64,000 nucleotides of DNA, taken from positions 18,139,001 to 18,203,000 of the forward strand of contig NC_134013.1 of the NCBI RefSeq assembly GCF_040712315.1, in the 5' to 3' direction. Position 1 is the first letter of the stretch; every line of letters begins with the position of its first letter. The DNA comes from Castanea sativa. Lineage: Eukaryota > Streptophyta > Magnoliopsida > Fagales > Fagaceae. Shown here piece after piece: positions 19,901 through 31,931 of this stretch. A program made the position numbers and the translations under genes. The notes under the pieces were generated by a model that did not search any database, had not been told where the DNA came from, and worked only from the letters and a program-made list of their open reading frames with translations.

Positions 19901-21022
19901 GATTTTGTTTCTTCTTCTTCGGGTGATTGTTGTAGCATGGAAAAAAGTAGTATTTCTCTCCCCTTGCATAAGCCAATTAATTCTGGATTTATTGGCCCAA
20001 TAATCTTGCTCTTGGAAAATAGTAGTGAGATATTCCTCCCTCAACTCATTTTCGAGATTTACCAGAAAAGGATTTGGCCCCATTGCCAGTGCTTTTTGGA
20101 TACCAAGAAGTCTAGCTTCAATTCTTTTCTTCCTATGAAGGACGTTGCTAAAGACATCCCTATTCCAGTTCTTCACTAACATAGTAAAGCTTTTGATGCT
20201 ATCAATAACAGAATTTGAGTTGAGAGACCAAGAATCCTTCACAAGATTGGAAAAAGAAGGGTGAGAAAGCCATATTGATTGGAAACGAAAAGGCCTTGGA
20301 AGGTTGAGAGCTTGGTCCTTCTGCAGGCAAAGGAGGATGAGGCAATGGTCCAAGTGTTTCCTGGTAAGGTGATGAACCTAGGCCTCAGGATATAAATTCC
20401 TCCAGGCAATGTTGGCAAAACATTTATCCAATCTTTCCTAGATGAGACCATTAACCTCTCTTCTATTTGACCAGGTAAATTTTGGGCTAAAAAAGCCCAA
20501 GTCTATCATACCACAAGCAATAAGGCACACCTTGAATTTTAATGCTCTGCCAATATTAATAAGAAGACCCCCAAATTTTTCAGAGTTATTCAAAATTTCA
20601 TTAAAATCACCAAGCATAATCCAAGGGAGACTGTGAAGGGAGGCAACAGTAGTTAAATTATCCCAAAGTAATTTACGTTCAGCATATCTAGAACCAGCAT
20701 AAATGGCAGATATTATCCATGAAGTGTTAGAGGATTTTACCTGCACCAGAGCATGAATCTCTTGTTCCGTGGAAGCAAGTTGGGAGATGTCCACCAAGTC
20801 AGTGAACCATAGGAGCCAAATACCACCAACATAACCTACAGTGTCAGCTTGCAAGGCACCATTAAAAGGAAAGAGGTCAGTAATCTCCTTAGCTCCGTTG
20901 TTCCCCACTTTAGTTTCTGTGATGATCATCATAGCAGGTTGATGAATTCAGACAAGGTCCATTACAGCTGTCTTAAAATTTGCGCCCAATGCCCCATGGC
21001 AATTCCACACTATGACATTCAT
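16978..21022 (-). pseudogene. LINE ORF2: endonuclease-reverse transcriptase-RNase H, broken
   Basis: ATG at 21022 gives MNVIVWNCHGALGANFKTAV, the standard start of plant LINE ORF2. An APE-type endonuclease follows (ITETK with the metal-binding Glu; GDFNEIL), then reverse transcriptase (KIDLEKAYD; RGIRQGDPLSPY), a zf-RVT region (FFLWKC) and an RVT_3 RNase H. Stops are at codons starting 20950, 20440, 20380, 18375, 17874, 17679 and 17379. There is a +1 slip in an A8 run near 19055. The catalytic box reads FAND where the family has FADD, so polymerase activity would be lost even with the frame intact. The RNase H start (KLNTDGNWVKGFT) lacks about 20 residues expected between NTDG and NWVKGF. Confidence 0.88.
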
Positions 21023-21055
21023 TGATAAGACATGATTTTAAGAGGGCAATCTTCT

Positions 21056-22759
21056 CTAAACGGAAGCATCCTCCTCTGCTCCATCAGATTCCATCCTGTC
21101 CTCCTCAGAAAGAGGCTTATCCCCATCTTCCTTTGCTTCTGGCAAAGCATCATAGTGAACTCCGTTGTTAGGAGGAAGACTTGGAGAAGTGTGTGACAAA
21201 ATCTGATGCCCCAGTAGTGTAGGGCTATTAGGATGTTCTCCAACATCCTTCTCTCTATGAGCTCTATTTTTAGCTCTGGTCCTGACCAATTTAGCTTCGG
21301 CGAATCTGACGACAATTCTCTCCAAGCAAGGACCCTGCTCTCCCTGGGAGTTGGGATGTCTACTAGAAAAATCCACCAAAGATCTTCCCACTCCATGTTG
21401 CTTATTTCTTCTACCCTTGGGAGTGGATTTCTTTCCATCTTTTAATGGCGAGACTAAAGTGGGGTAGGCAGAGAAGGTGATTTTAGCTGAAGATTTTGGT
21501 TCAGCTACTTTTCTTGGGGTGGGACAATCTTGAGAAGACTAGCGAGAGTCAGAGTCCCCCTCTTGGGAACCCAAACCTTGATTTGTATCATTATAGTGTG
21601 GTTGAGGAAGTAACCACGTGCCCTTGGATTTGACATTTGCCGTGTCAATTACCTCTATATCACTTACTTTACGTTTCCCTTCAGATGGGCAAGAGGTTAG
21701 GTTGTGACTAGGAATGGGGATATTGGCTTTTGATGGCCAACGAGGCCATTGGGCCCAACGGGAATCAGCTTTGGGGCCCAACTGATTTGGTTCTGATCTA
21801 ATTGGCTTATTTCCAACTGTCTTGTTGGCTGGTTTCTTGCGAGCTACTACAATCCAAGGCCCATAATCATCATTGTCTTCTCGCACAAGGCTGTCCTCTT
21901 TGTTTTCCTTTGAGGATGGTGAGGATGGCGATTCACCATGTATTTTAGGCTTTCTGATCTTGTATTGGCATGTTTCCTTTTTGTGCCCAATCCGGCCACA
22001 GGAAAAACAAAAGGAGTGTGGGCCCTCATATTGAACTTGTTGATATAGCTTATCAATGACCACTTCCTTGATCAATGGCTTTTCAAGATCAATTTGGACA
22101 CAAACTCTTGTGTAGCGCCCTTTAGAGCCTGAGGCTGTGTGAGAATCAATCCTTAGGATCGGACCAATAGCCTCTCTAATTTCTTTCAAAACTTCCGCAT
22201 CATAATACTCTATTGAAAGTTCTGGAAACCGGGCCAAGACAGCAACAGATGATATGGAAGCCATGGAAGGCCTGAAGTTAGGTACCCATGGTCTGAGAGT
22301 AAGGAAATGCTCACCGATATACCAAGGGCCACCTTTTAGAACTTTGTCCAGGTCTTCCTTGAGCCTGAATCTCACTAGGAAGAAGTCTTTTCCAAGGTCC
22401 ACTACATCAAGTCTTCCTCCAGGATTCCAAAGGCTAGATATTTTGGAGTGCAAAAAGTGAAATCCCACCGTGCGACCAAAGACTTTCACAATAATAGAAT
22501 TTGACCACTGAGCTCTTATTTTGGACTTTTTCACTTTTGAGAGTTTGACTGCAGCAAGACCTTCAGCTAGAGTTTCGAATTCATCATCATATATGAGATT
22601 TTCATCATCATAGGAGCTGATGTCAAAAGCTTTATAGTATGCCCCAGGAATCTCTCCCATGAGTTTGTCACGATACAATGATGTGATAGAGAAAGTAGGA
22701 TTCTCCTTGACTTTTTTGGTGCTTCTCTGTAGCTCGTCTTCTTCTTCGCATGTTCTCAC
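21056..22759 (-). pseudogene. LINE ORF1: DUF4283 / zinc-knuckle protein, one stop
   Basis: One continuous frame of 567 codons broken only by a TAG at 21541. The N-terminal part (KVFGRTVGFHFLHSKISSLW) is the DUF4283 domain of plant LINE ORF1. A CX2CX4HX4C zinc knuckle, CFSCGRIGHKKETC, lies near residue 250. The tail is low in order and rich in charged residues. The frame opens at GTG (22759), right after a TGA; the nearest upstream ATG (22790 region) is out of frame, so the start is also damaged. Expected role: RNA binding and ribonucleoprotein assembly. Confidence 0.82.
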
Positions 22760-22803
22760 TCAGAAGTAGCTCTCATTGGTCATTTTTCCCTCTCTATATC
22801 CCC

Positions 22804-23662
22804 TTAACACCATAAGAAAACCTCTCTTTTTCTCATTAGGGACAGTTCAAAGGGCCTTGAATCGATGAGGTTTCAAGTTGTTAGAAAAAAACCCTATGTT
22901 TTCCTTCTTCCTTACAATCTCAATTTTAACCCCTTTTTCATAAGTGGAACTCAACTCCATATAATTTTTTTTTAATCAAAGTTAAGCTATGTAAAGGAAA
23001 TAAAAAAGTTAATTATATTGGAACTCGAGTTCTATTATATATTTTTTTTCAAGGAATCTAATCTAATAAGATATCATATCATGTACTTTTTTTTTTTAGA
23101 ATCAATATCATATCATGTGTAAGATAGCTCATTTACTTAGATTAGGACTTTCAGGTAACAATTATTAAATTAATTAATTAAAAAATAGGTAAAAAAAGTT
23201 TCCTGAATAAAATTTTCAAAATTAGATTAAAGTTAACTCGACTAATAATCTATTTTGTTCTCGAGTAGAGGTTTTATTACAGAATCATAGTTACATCCAC
23301 AAGAAACCTTTTCTCTTCTTTTCTTTTTTTTTGGTTTTGGCCTTATGGTAATGAACAGTAGTCATAGAGTTGACATTATAACTTAAAATTTTATTTTATT
23401 TATCCAAAATAAAAACAAAATCCATGAACAAACTCTAGCTTCTTTATAAATTTGTGTATGTGTGATGCCTTTAGTCCTCCAATAGTACCATACGAGAAAT
23501 ACTATCCCTAAATAAAAGTATCATATGAATAACTATATCATTGTTTACAAGACTAAATTTATTTTGATAGTTTTCTAGAGCTATTTCTTGGGTTCTTGGA
23601 CATCCCTCTTGAAATGGATTTGGGTGACCAACTTGCTCATTATCTTCTGTCGATAGAAATGT
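22804..23662. other. 3' flank of GLR copy 2
   Basis: AT-rich spacer between the LINE and the GLR stop codon. No gene seen. It should hold the GLR 3' UTR and polyadenylation signal, which I could not place with confidence. Confidence 0.5.
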
Positions 23663-24205
23663 CTAACCATGTGGATTAGGAATGAAATATACTCTAGAAG
23701 GTGTTCCTGAATCTTCTGAGAAAGTAAATCCGGGTTTCGTGTGGACTGAACAACTTATTGGACTTGTTGGGCAGCAAGTGTTTGGTGAGGCATCACGTGT
23801 GCCTATACCTTGAACATTGTCAATGTCACCACTATCTTTCAATGGTTTATTCCTAAAAGTATGCGAGCTAAGGTCTTTGTTGTCAAAGATTCTTAATGCA
23901 TGACAAATTCTTTTCCATATTGAGTTTTTTGAATCAAAGTTGATCCAGATTTGCCGCCTCTCCTTGTAAAGGAACATGGAGAAGGAGATGATGAGAGCTG
24001 ATAATGAAGCAATGCCTGCGATGAGGAAGAGGCCCCAAAAGCTATCTAGGCTAAGACTACCAGAAGAAACCTGGGAGTTGGAGCTTGGACAATTACTTTG
24101 GTCCCCAAACCATGCCTTTTCAATTTCTTTCATTTTCTCTCCTTCGGTCACATTTAAAACTGCCCATGAAACATCAGATACTAAAGGGGAACCTTTTGGG
24201 AAGAC
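23663..24205 (-). CDS. GLR2.7-like: GLR copy 2 exon 5 (S2 end, M4, tail, stop)
   Basis: VFPKGSPLVSDVSWAVLNVT completes S2. M4 is SFWGLFLIAGIASLSALIIS, followed by the basic stop-transfer KERRQIW. The tail ends VYFIPNPHG before the stop at 23663. Confidence 0.94.
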   Translation of the reverse strand, partial: VFPKGSPLVSDVSWAVLNVTEGEKMKEIEKAWFGDQSNCPSSNSQVSSGSLSLDSFWGLFLIAGIASLSALIISFSMFLYKERRQIWINFDSKNSIWKRICHALRIFDNKDLSSHTFRNKPLKDSGDIDNVQGIGTRDASPNTCCPTSPISCSVHTKPGFTFSEDSGTPSRVYFIPNPHG

Positions 24206-27200
24206 CTGCGAGACATTAAAATAAAAGAAATCTACATGAAAAACTACAAACTAACACAAACACATACACATGAGAGAGAGAGAGAGAGGGAGCTTACAAA
24301 ACCCAACCCATCTGTTTTATATATGGATTGAACCATGGTGTACTTGGAGCAATGTTGCGATAGTAAAACCTTCATACAAGGTATGTCATCAAAAGCAGCA
24401 GCTATACCTCCATTTGCACTTCCTTTTGATAAAAGTTCATCACATTCTTCTACAGATTTATATGTCCTTATCTTAGCTGGGTCAAAATTCATTTCTTCTA
24501 GAATTCCCAAAACATAAGAACCTTCTTGGTAGCCTACATATTCCCCATTCTTAATAAGTTGGTTAACGTCAGTGACAGTTGGTTGCAATTGTTGGACGGT
24601 TAAGAGTGATGTCAAACTCGCAGTGTAACTTTGAGTGAGAATGAGCACCACAAAAACCCATATGATGACCACAAACCTTGCTAAATTGCTTAATAGGGTC
24701 TCCTCTGCAAATTAAATTCAAATGGGCTTTAGAAAATTACATAGTTACATCATAAATGTCAAGTTGATACGATATTTGAGATACCATCTAGGTATACTAT
24801 TAGTCTATTACTTGTTTTAAAGTATGATAATGTTGAATTTAAGGAACCTTAGGCTGTAATATTAGAATATGTCATAAGAAATTTTCGTATGATAGGCTTG
24901 TAAGCAAGTTGTCAAATAGTTTATCATCACTTGATTATTTCTGAAGGATGTAAATTCTAAGTTTCTAAAGCTGTTATATGCCTCCAAGTAGTGCATAAGC
25001 TGTTATAGATTGTGCATTTTGCATATGCCTTCTATTGAGTATTTGAATCATTCATTTCTACGATAATAAATGAGAATATAATGAAAGGAACTTACTCTGT
25101 GCAAAAACCATGGTTGAGAAGGAGTACCATAAGCTTGTTCCAATCTCATGTGATGGAGGTCCGCGAAAATCTTCGTTTATTCGATGTTCAAGAACCCATA
25201 CCACAAAGCCAATGAAGACAAAGAAAATCCCACTTGTTATCCAAAGGTCCCAAGTTAATGGCTTCAAGAACACCCATGCATTATTCCTCTCATTGTCTTT
25301 GATTGGCACTACCATTGTTACTCCAGATTCCGTGTATGGCAATGTGAAGTCAATATAGTTAGTCCTGTTTGCAATGATAGTTGTATCTGCAGCTAGAGCA
25401 TCGAAGTTCTGTCAAAGTAAAATATTTATTTCCATCATTTCCAGTTCTATATGTTAGCCCTTGTTTAGATAGATAACAAAATCTAGAAAGAAAATGTAAA
25501 CTAAGAAACATAAAGGCTCAAAATGTAATCTTAGTTATTAAAAATAGTAAGCCCAGGATTTTTACTAACCCCAAGGTATACTTGATACACCATATCATTA
25601 TATGTACCAGCGCTTTCACCATTTGGCTTTGCAAAAGGAATGAACTCGTAGTCAACATTATATGGTAATGCTTTCATTACAGCCTTGAAGATGTCTATGC
25701 TATACCCTTTGACATTTGTTGTGTTAGTGCTAGCATCATGTTCCACCTTAACAAATTCAAAAAAACCATCCTTCACTGGAACTCCTACTCTCAACTTCTT
25801 CCCATTTGTTGGAATCTCCCAGCCTTTAGGGATAGAGCTTGAATCACCTGGCCATATAACTGGTCCTAGGTTTCTTCTCGAAGTGGAATTAGTGCTTGTG
25901 TTTGTAGAATTCAATTCCCTTACGAGTCCATTTTCTGGAGTCCAAAATGCAACCCCTCTTTCTCCATTACCATTCACATTAATTATTTGAAAAGTTGATG
26001 ATTGTAGTTGCCCATTTTGGAGATTAAACTCTCCAGCAAGGCCAGTAAATCTTGTGTCCAATAATGCTTGGTGAAGTTTTGGACCATTTAGAGAGACCCC
26101 CATAGTTGCAAGATCAGTTAAGTTGCTTGAACCAGTTGTATTTTCAAAGCCAAAATTTGTAGTCCCAGCCTTCTCAACTGCCCTGGCTAGCGCTGAAGCA
26201 GCATCATATGCCCATAGTCCCCTAACATTTAATTCAACATCCAAAATGTTAGGATTGTCTTGATGGAATTTTGTTTTCCATCGAAGTGTAAAATTTTCAA
26301 GCTCAATTGTTTTTGGAACATAAGTCTTTACACCCAAAACCCCCTGCATTGAATCATGTATTGAAGATTCTAACAAGCGAATGGAATTGGTCATCCCACT
26401 AGTCATGATCCAAACATAACCTGCACTCATCATTCCATTCTCTTTTGCCTTGGTGAAAAGCCGAGAACCAACATCGCTTGGCATGTGCACAATGAAGACT
26501 CTAGTTTGCATTGTCATCAACTTATAAAGTTCTTGACCAATTTGGTCATCTAAGGCCAATGGAGGAATGACACTTCGATAAGGTACACGGGCATCAACTT
26601 CTTGCAAGGCATCGATCAAGAAGGGTATCATACCTTGTCCATACTCATTATCAGTGTAGATTGGCACAACTTCTCTCCATCCAAAGGCTTGAACAATTGA
26701 ACTTATAGCTTTCACTTGAGAGGAGCTATTTTGAGTGGCTTGAAAAAAATATGGACTTTGAAGTGAAGTAAGAGAAGGGCTTGTTGCTGAGAATGCTATA
26801 ATGGGCACTTGGGCTTTCTCCCCAAGATTGGTGATAAACTTGGCTTGCATAGAACTTTCTGGCCCTATGATGGCTTGCACTTCGACATTTTTTATCAGGT
26901 CTACAGCTGTTGTTGAAAAAAGAAGAAGAGAGAAAGTAAATGCCTTGTCAAACTCTAACTGATGCGGAGTCTTAGAAACAAATGAGCAATAAATGAAAAT
27001 TTTGGTAATCATCCATTTTTGCATAGTTAACGAAGAATAGAAACTATGACTCACCCTACCCCACTTTGCCTAATGCGGATTTTATTTAATATATGTTTAA
27101 ATTATTTTTATGAAATATATGTTTAACTTATTTATACATGTGATTTTTATGCATATATGAGTATGTATATGTATCTAATTACATCACTACATGTGAGGAA

Positions 27201-30200
27201 TTTCTCCAAGTCAGAATAAATGGTGTTAACCTCCATTTTTACGCTAACAAAGTTTTTGTCTCAAAAAAAAAATCCAATCAGCCATTGTCGTCTCCCTCAA
27301 ACCTCAACTTCCACAGGTCCACTCTTCCTCCTCCTTTCCTTACAATCACTCTAAGCTCTACCTCGCTGCCACCAACATCCTTTACCTCATTGGATATTTA
27401 TCCAGCATCCCTTTGAAGAACAAATCCTAAAATTTCCAACACTCGAAAAATCCAATCCATAAGGGGGAAAAAAAACCCATAGATAAATCAATCCATTGAA
27501 AATCCAACCCATAAAAAGAAAAACCCATAAGTGAGAGATTTTGACAAAGTTAGAGGAGGAGAAGAGGTGTTGGTGAGCAATGGAGGAGAGAGAAGATTAG
27601 TCCATGCTAGTGGTGGGTCGGTGATGCCTCTGCCATGGGAGGACAAAAGAAAAGGTTTGCGACTGTGAGAGGAGGTTCGTTGAAAACATCTTCTTCAATT
27701 CTATCATTGGTGACTTGATGTGGTGAATGGTAACCTCAAGATCTTGTATTGCTTGGGAACTCATCAGCAAGGAAGATGATGTTGGCAGTGGTATGGCAGA
27801 GCTTGCAAAGGAGGTGGTGATGGAAGGAGAAGGAGGATGAGGATTAATTGACACATGTAGTGATGTAATTGGGGAATCTAAAGAACCATACCCAAGGAAT
27901 TATACTTAAATTTCACCCTATAATATTATACATGTTCTATTAATATTCTCAAAACACTTGTCTTTACTTCTTTCTATATACTCTCATAGTAATCGTTTTC
28001 ATGTATTTTTCATCTTTATCTTATCAATGTCTGAATCGTCTCATTAGGATTAATAAAACATTTTCAACCCACCCCAAACCTAACTTGCCTCACTACTCCT
28101 CACATGGGTCCCGACCCCAAAAAGAAGATGGGATGGAGATGGGGCAACCATGATCCCACCCTATCTCGCCTCATTACCATTCCTAGGACTATAGAGGTCT
28201 TGGTAACCAATTGAAAAGTTTAACTATTTAATAGAATAATATATGAAGCTAGTTAGAAACATTCGTAAAAAATACCGAAAATTTCACATCCTAGAGCATA
28301 TAATTTATTGTAAGAAGAAAGTAAAGCGCTGACAACAATAGTCGGTACTCACCAGGAGTACAACCAACAAATGAGGTTGGAGCATACAGTCCAACAAAAG
28401 TTTGAATGTGTTAGGTAAGGGTGTACTTTTGACCCATCAACCAGATCAATATGCTGACATCTTGGGATGGTTTTGCAAAGGTTGATGGGTTAGGTTTTTA
28501 AATTTTCATTTAGCTTTTAGATTACTTTGTTTATGTAGAGCTTTTTAAAACACTAAATTTTCAATTACAAGTATTCTTTAGCCTACTTTTAGCAAATATA
28601 AGTTGGCAAAAAGCTAAATAAGTTGATGCCAAGTAGAATGGTTGAAATTAAACTAATTTTTTTTATTAGATTTGACAAAATGACTCCTAACTCAACAATC
28701 TGATCCCTACACTACATGATTGGTTGGTTTTTAGAACTACCATGAATTGGGTTGAGTAAAAGATTTTCCAACTTGTGGAGGTCCGGTTGGGTTGAAAAAT
28801 ATTCCAATTCCAGCCCAACTGGAGCCATACATGCTTAATCATAGAAAACTGTCCATAGCTGCCCGTAACAAAAGAATTGAAGTTGAAAAAGAAAAAGTAA
28901 GATATTTTGGTGGTGGAGTCTAGCTTAATGATAAGAATAAGAGAAGTTATACATTAAAAACACTTTCATAATAAATCTTAGGTAGTAGGTTGTGATTAGT
29001 TCTTATGCTCTGCAACCAACGTCCACATCAACCCACTCTATTGACACTAACCCAATGGTTTAGCCCTTTCTCTTTTTTTGGCAACTCCACTCAACTATTA
29101 GTTATTCAATGACTTAGTAAGTCATTTTAATCTAACCTCTAGGTCACCTCCCTTCATGACTTGACCACAAAATTGCAACTCATTTTATCTCATATACTAA
29201 ATGAGTTATATTAGATTACTCAACATGGTGGTTGGCTCTAATACCAAATACTAAGAACCCATGGATAGACTCACTCTTGAAAACCAACTTGCAAGAGGGG
29301 TGTCCAAGAACTCATAAACATCTGGTTAAGTTTGCACTTAATCCATGTGATACACTAGGATAACTTTAAGTTATGTTACAACACTAAATATTTTTTTATT
29401 GGAAGCAAATTTTAACTAATCCACTGTTGGATTAGATTTTCTTATACTCCACATGCTTGCAAATTTTTAGATAATATGAGATCAATAACTATGTCATTGG
29501 TAAAATATATAATTTTCAAGGTTTTATATATATATATATATATATAATTGTACATCGAAGTTAGGTTTATAGATCAAATAGTAAATAGCATCCAATTGGC
29601 ACGAAACCTTGCATGTTAAGAATATAGAGAATATGTTATCTATTGGTGAGATTTATGAATTATTAATCCAATAAAAAGCTATTAGATAGTATAACATAAC
29701 TTTAAATTATACTAACTACAACTTGAACCCAACCCATATATATGAGTTGCTGCAAAAATTTTGTAAATATTAGTGGTTGGTGTTGCGAGATGGAGTTCAA
29801 ACAAGGGATGGTGGATACAGTTGAGTGATGGCTAGAGTTGAGGTTGGTAATGACAAAATATCTTGACACCCTGGCCATAATAAAAGATCACCACAGATCA
29901 CTGCATGTGACTGCAAAAAATAGTGGTGGATCTATGAATAGAGTACGACTTTGAAATTTTTTTTATAAGTATGTGATATATATTATTTGAAAGTTTTGGT
30001 TCAAAAAATTTACCCCATAAAATTAAAAATCAGTTTCTCCGAAACCTAACAGTGGCTGCCTAGCTCAAATCTCTAGCCTGTGACCCCTTTCAAAACGAAT
30101 TCAATAAAATAAAATAAAAATTTATTTTTTACTAACGAAACAAAAACAAATCCATTATTAAAGAAAAACGGTTCTTTGCTAGAAAAAAATGCAAATACCT

Positions 30201-31874
30201 AAATATCATAACTATGTGTTCTGCATGACATTTTGGTGGTTGGATAATCAAAATTAAAAGTTTGGACATTTGTTTGCATCCTACCATGTTGTCTAGCTCT
30301 ACTTATAGAATTATTTGGTTCTTTTTTTTTTTTTCCTTTTTTTTTCATAGATATTTTACATGAAAAATTTTTAGCTCTAAACTAATTTGGAAGGATATTT
30401 CTCCAACCCAATATGTGATAGTTAAAAAGACTATTCACCTGTACTTCTAGTCACATAACTTTTTTTAATAAATCAGGTGATTTGTTTAAATAAAATATGT
30501 GAATGACCTTATAAATGGGCACACAGTAGGTAAGAGAAAATTCTTCTAAACTTGTTTAAAGGAAAACTTTGATCTTGTGATATGAGTATATGAGATTTTA
30601 CCATATTATTAATAATTTAAATGAATAGTGAAACTCAAAATGACAGCTACCTCTATCTTAAAATCCCTTAAAAATGTTTACTTCAAGCCATTAAATAAGA
30701 ATAGTTCAAATACATTTTTACTTTCCCCAACTTTAGTATCTCTATCATTGTGGTCTATCAGTTTTAGAACTTGTAGTTAACATCTTAAAGTTTTAAATTG
30801 TTGTTAATGTCATGTAGCCCGTCAATCTAGTTCAATTAATTGGTTATCTTTAACTATCCTATATGTCATTTTGTAAATTATCGCATCAATTAAAAGTTAA
30901 CCATCGTGATTTTTTTTTTAGAAATAACCAAAATGTATTTAATAAAATTTGCAGTTTAGGAGGGTAATTACAATTTATTATTTATTTATATTTCGATAGT
31001 TACAATATGGAAGTATTCGAACCCTTGTTGTTTAGGTTGGAAATACCATAAGATGCTAATGATTGAATTACAAAGTTTTTGATAAATTTAATAAAGCAAA
31101 ATGACAGCTATACCAATTCCCTAATGTTTAATAATCAATGAACAAGTGCATGCTTATAAAAATAAATAAATGAACAAGTGCATGCTTATAAAAATAAATA
31201 AATTAACAAGTGCATGTTCTAACTTAAAATATTAATAATTAATTAAAAAAAAAGGATGCCGTACGTTCTTCATAGATTCCAATTTTCGTTCTACAATGCA
31301 CTCCTATGGTGAATTGAACCATCATCTACGAAACACTAGATACTACATAGAATAAAAAAAGGAATTATTAATTCAACATTTTTTGTAATGTCTTTCGTTT
31401 AGTACTAGTGGTGTGAAAGTTTAACAAAGTACATCATATTATTAACCATTTAATCCCACCATTGCAGCAACTACGAAGGGTTCCAATCTAGTACGAAGAA
31501 AATACTGCAGAGAGTGATTAAAAAAATAAAAACCGAAAGCTATCTAACACGAGACCTTACCTACAGTCTACAGATGGCGATGAATAAGAGGCAGAGGGAG
31601 ATTTACCTGCAGCAGCTGCTTCAACAACATCACTTTTGGAGTCTCTGGAGCTAAGAAATAGCCTTGTTTTGTAGTAACTATTGGAGGCGTAGAAGTCTGC
31701 AAGGGCCATGTTGATGCAACTCAGACCCATCTTCCCAGTCCATGTATCGAAGTCAAGAATCACACCCACGTTAACTGAGATTGTCGTGTTTTGTGCTTTG
31801 GCCAAGAAATTGCTTTTAGAAAGAATAATGAAGCAGAACAGAAATGACAAAGCAATTCTGGGAGGGATCTTCAT
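23663..31874 (-). CDS. GLR2.7-like: Glutamate receptor-like channel, clade II, copy 2 (complete)
   Basis: Complete plant GLR ion-channel gene, 955 codons: exons 31874..31607, 26906..25570, 25408..25096, 24704..24298 and 24205..23663. Residues 1-27 are a signal peptide; about 36-440 an ANF-receptor amino-terminal domain; 460-572 ligand-binding segment S1 with the carboxylate-binding Arg at 550; M1 at about 586-610; pore loop 626-639; M3 at 650-672 with SYTASLTS; S2 to about 825; M4 at about 831-855; then a 100-residue cytoplasmic tail. No frameshift or stop. All introns are GT-AG, and every exon phase matches copy 1. Length is normal for the family. Likely a Ca2+-permeable channel gated by amino acids; its own ligand cannot be told from sequence. 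Confidence 0.93.
24298..24704 (-). CDS. GLR2.7-like: GLR copy 2 exon 4 (M3 and S2)
   Basis: KETLLSNLARFVVIIWVFVV followed by the gate motif SYTASLTSLLT. It ends TDGLGF at donor GTAAGC, next to a short (CT)n tract. Confidence 0.94.
25096..25408 (-). CDS. GLR2.7-like: GLR copy 2 exon 3 (S1 end, M1, pore)
   Basis: NFDALAADTTIIANR carries the ligand-binding Arg. AADTT replaces the AGDTT of copy 1, a Gly-to-Ala change in a usually conserved turn. M1 and the pore loop [13 protein letters not shown] are intact. Confidence 0.94.
25570..26906 (-). CDS. GLR2.7-like: GLR copy 2 exon 2 (amino-terminal domain and S1)
   Basis: Starts at acceptor CAACAACAG with the rest of the split Ala codon, then VDLIKNVEVQAIIGPESS. 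1337 nt, as in copy 1. The open frame continues past 26906 into intron sequence, which should not be read as coding. Confidence 0.94.
29234..29246 (-). other. LTR-retrotransposon primer-site-like motif
   Basis: On the minus strand this reads TGGTATTAGAGCC, one base from the initiator-Met primer binding site TGGTATCAGAGCC of plant Copia-type elements. The adjoining sequence on both sides is retroelement-like but has no coding domain. Probably a remnant of a non-autonomous LTR element on the minus strand. Confidence 0.45.
29410..29660. mobile_element. Foldback MITE, copy 3 of 4
   Basis: Contains CCACTGTTGGATTAGATTTT, TCCACATGCTTGCAAATTTT and AAATAGTAAATAGCATCC, matching copy 1 at 4977. Lies in intron 1 of GLR copy 2, as copy 1 lies in intron 1 of GLR copy 1. 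Confidence 0.6.
31139..31216. repeat. 32-bp tandem repeat, about 2.5 copies
   Basis: TGAACAAGTGCATGCTTATA begins at 31139 and 31171, with a partial third unit at 31203. Intron 1 of GLR copy 2. Confidence 0.92.
31607..31874 (-). CDS. GLR2.7-like: GLR copy 2 exon 1 (signal peptide)
   Basis: ATG at 31874 gives MKIPPRIALSFLFCFIILSK. It ends DVVEAAAA(G) at donor GTAAAT in phase 1, the same boundary as copy 1. Confidence 0.9.
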
Positions 31875-31924
31875 GATTATGTTTTGAATACCTTGTAATT
31901 AAAATTCATCATCTTACTACTCTT

Positions 31925-31931
31925 ATTTATA
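31925..31931 (-). promoter_or_regulatory. TATA box of GLR copy 2
   Basis: TATAAAT on the minus strand in CCCTATAAATAAG, 51 bp from the ATG and matching the TATA position of copy 1. Confidence 0.65.

Larger units (their letters stand above)
16940..22794 (-). mobile_element. Full-length, inactive L1-type LINE
   Basis: Reads 5' to 3' on the minus strand: a 35-nt leader, ORF1 (nucleic acid binding), a 33-nt gap, ORF2 (endonuclease, reverse transcriptase, zinc-binding region, RNase H), a short 3' UTR and an A12 tail at 16940..16951. On the minus strand GGGGATATA precedes the 5' end (22795..22803) and GGGGGATATA follows the tail (16930..16939), a probable target-site duplication. It lies about 870 bp beyond the stop codon of GLR copy 2, same strand. 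Confidence 0.9.
26907..31606 (-). other. GLR copy 2 intron 1
   Basis: 4.7 kb with no convincing gene. 27.05-28.2 kb may be an inserted element (CCCTACCCCACTTTGCC at one end, CCCTATCTCGCCTCATTACC at the other), and its short minus-strand ORF is low-complexity. 28.26-28.44 kb aligns with intron 1 of copy 1. It also holds a reversed primer-site-like motif (29234), a MITE (29410) and a tandem repeat (31139). A (TA)n tract is at about 29525. Confidence 0.65.

Noticed and set aside
25531..27054. 507-codon frame taken as one uninterrupted GLR exon
   Set aside because: The first 49 codons lie beyond the acceptor at 26906 and have no GLR similarity; the last 12 pass the donor at 25570.
27597..27854. 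85-codon minus-strand frame in GLR copy 2 intron 1
   Set aside because: Ser/Pro-rich low complexity, no domain, no copy in the other GLR unit.
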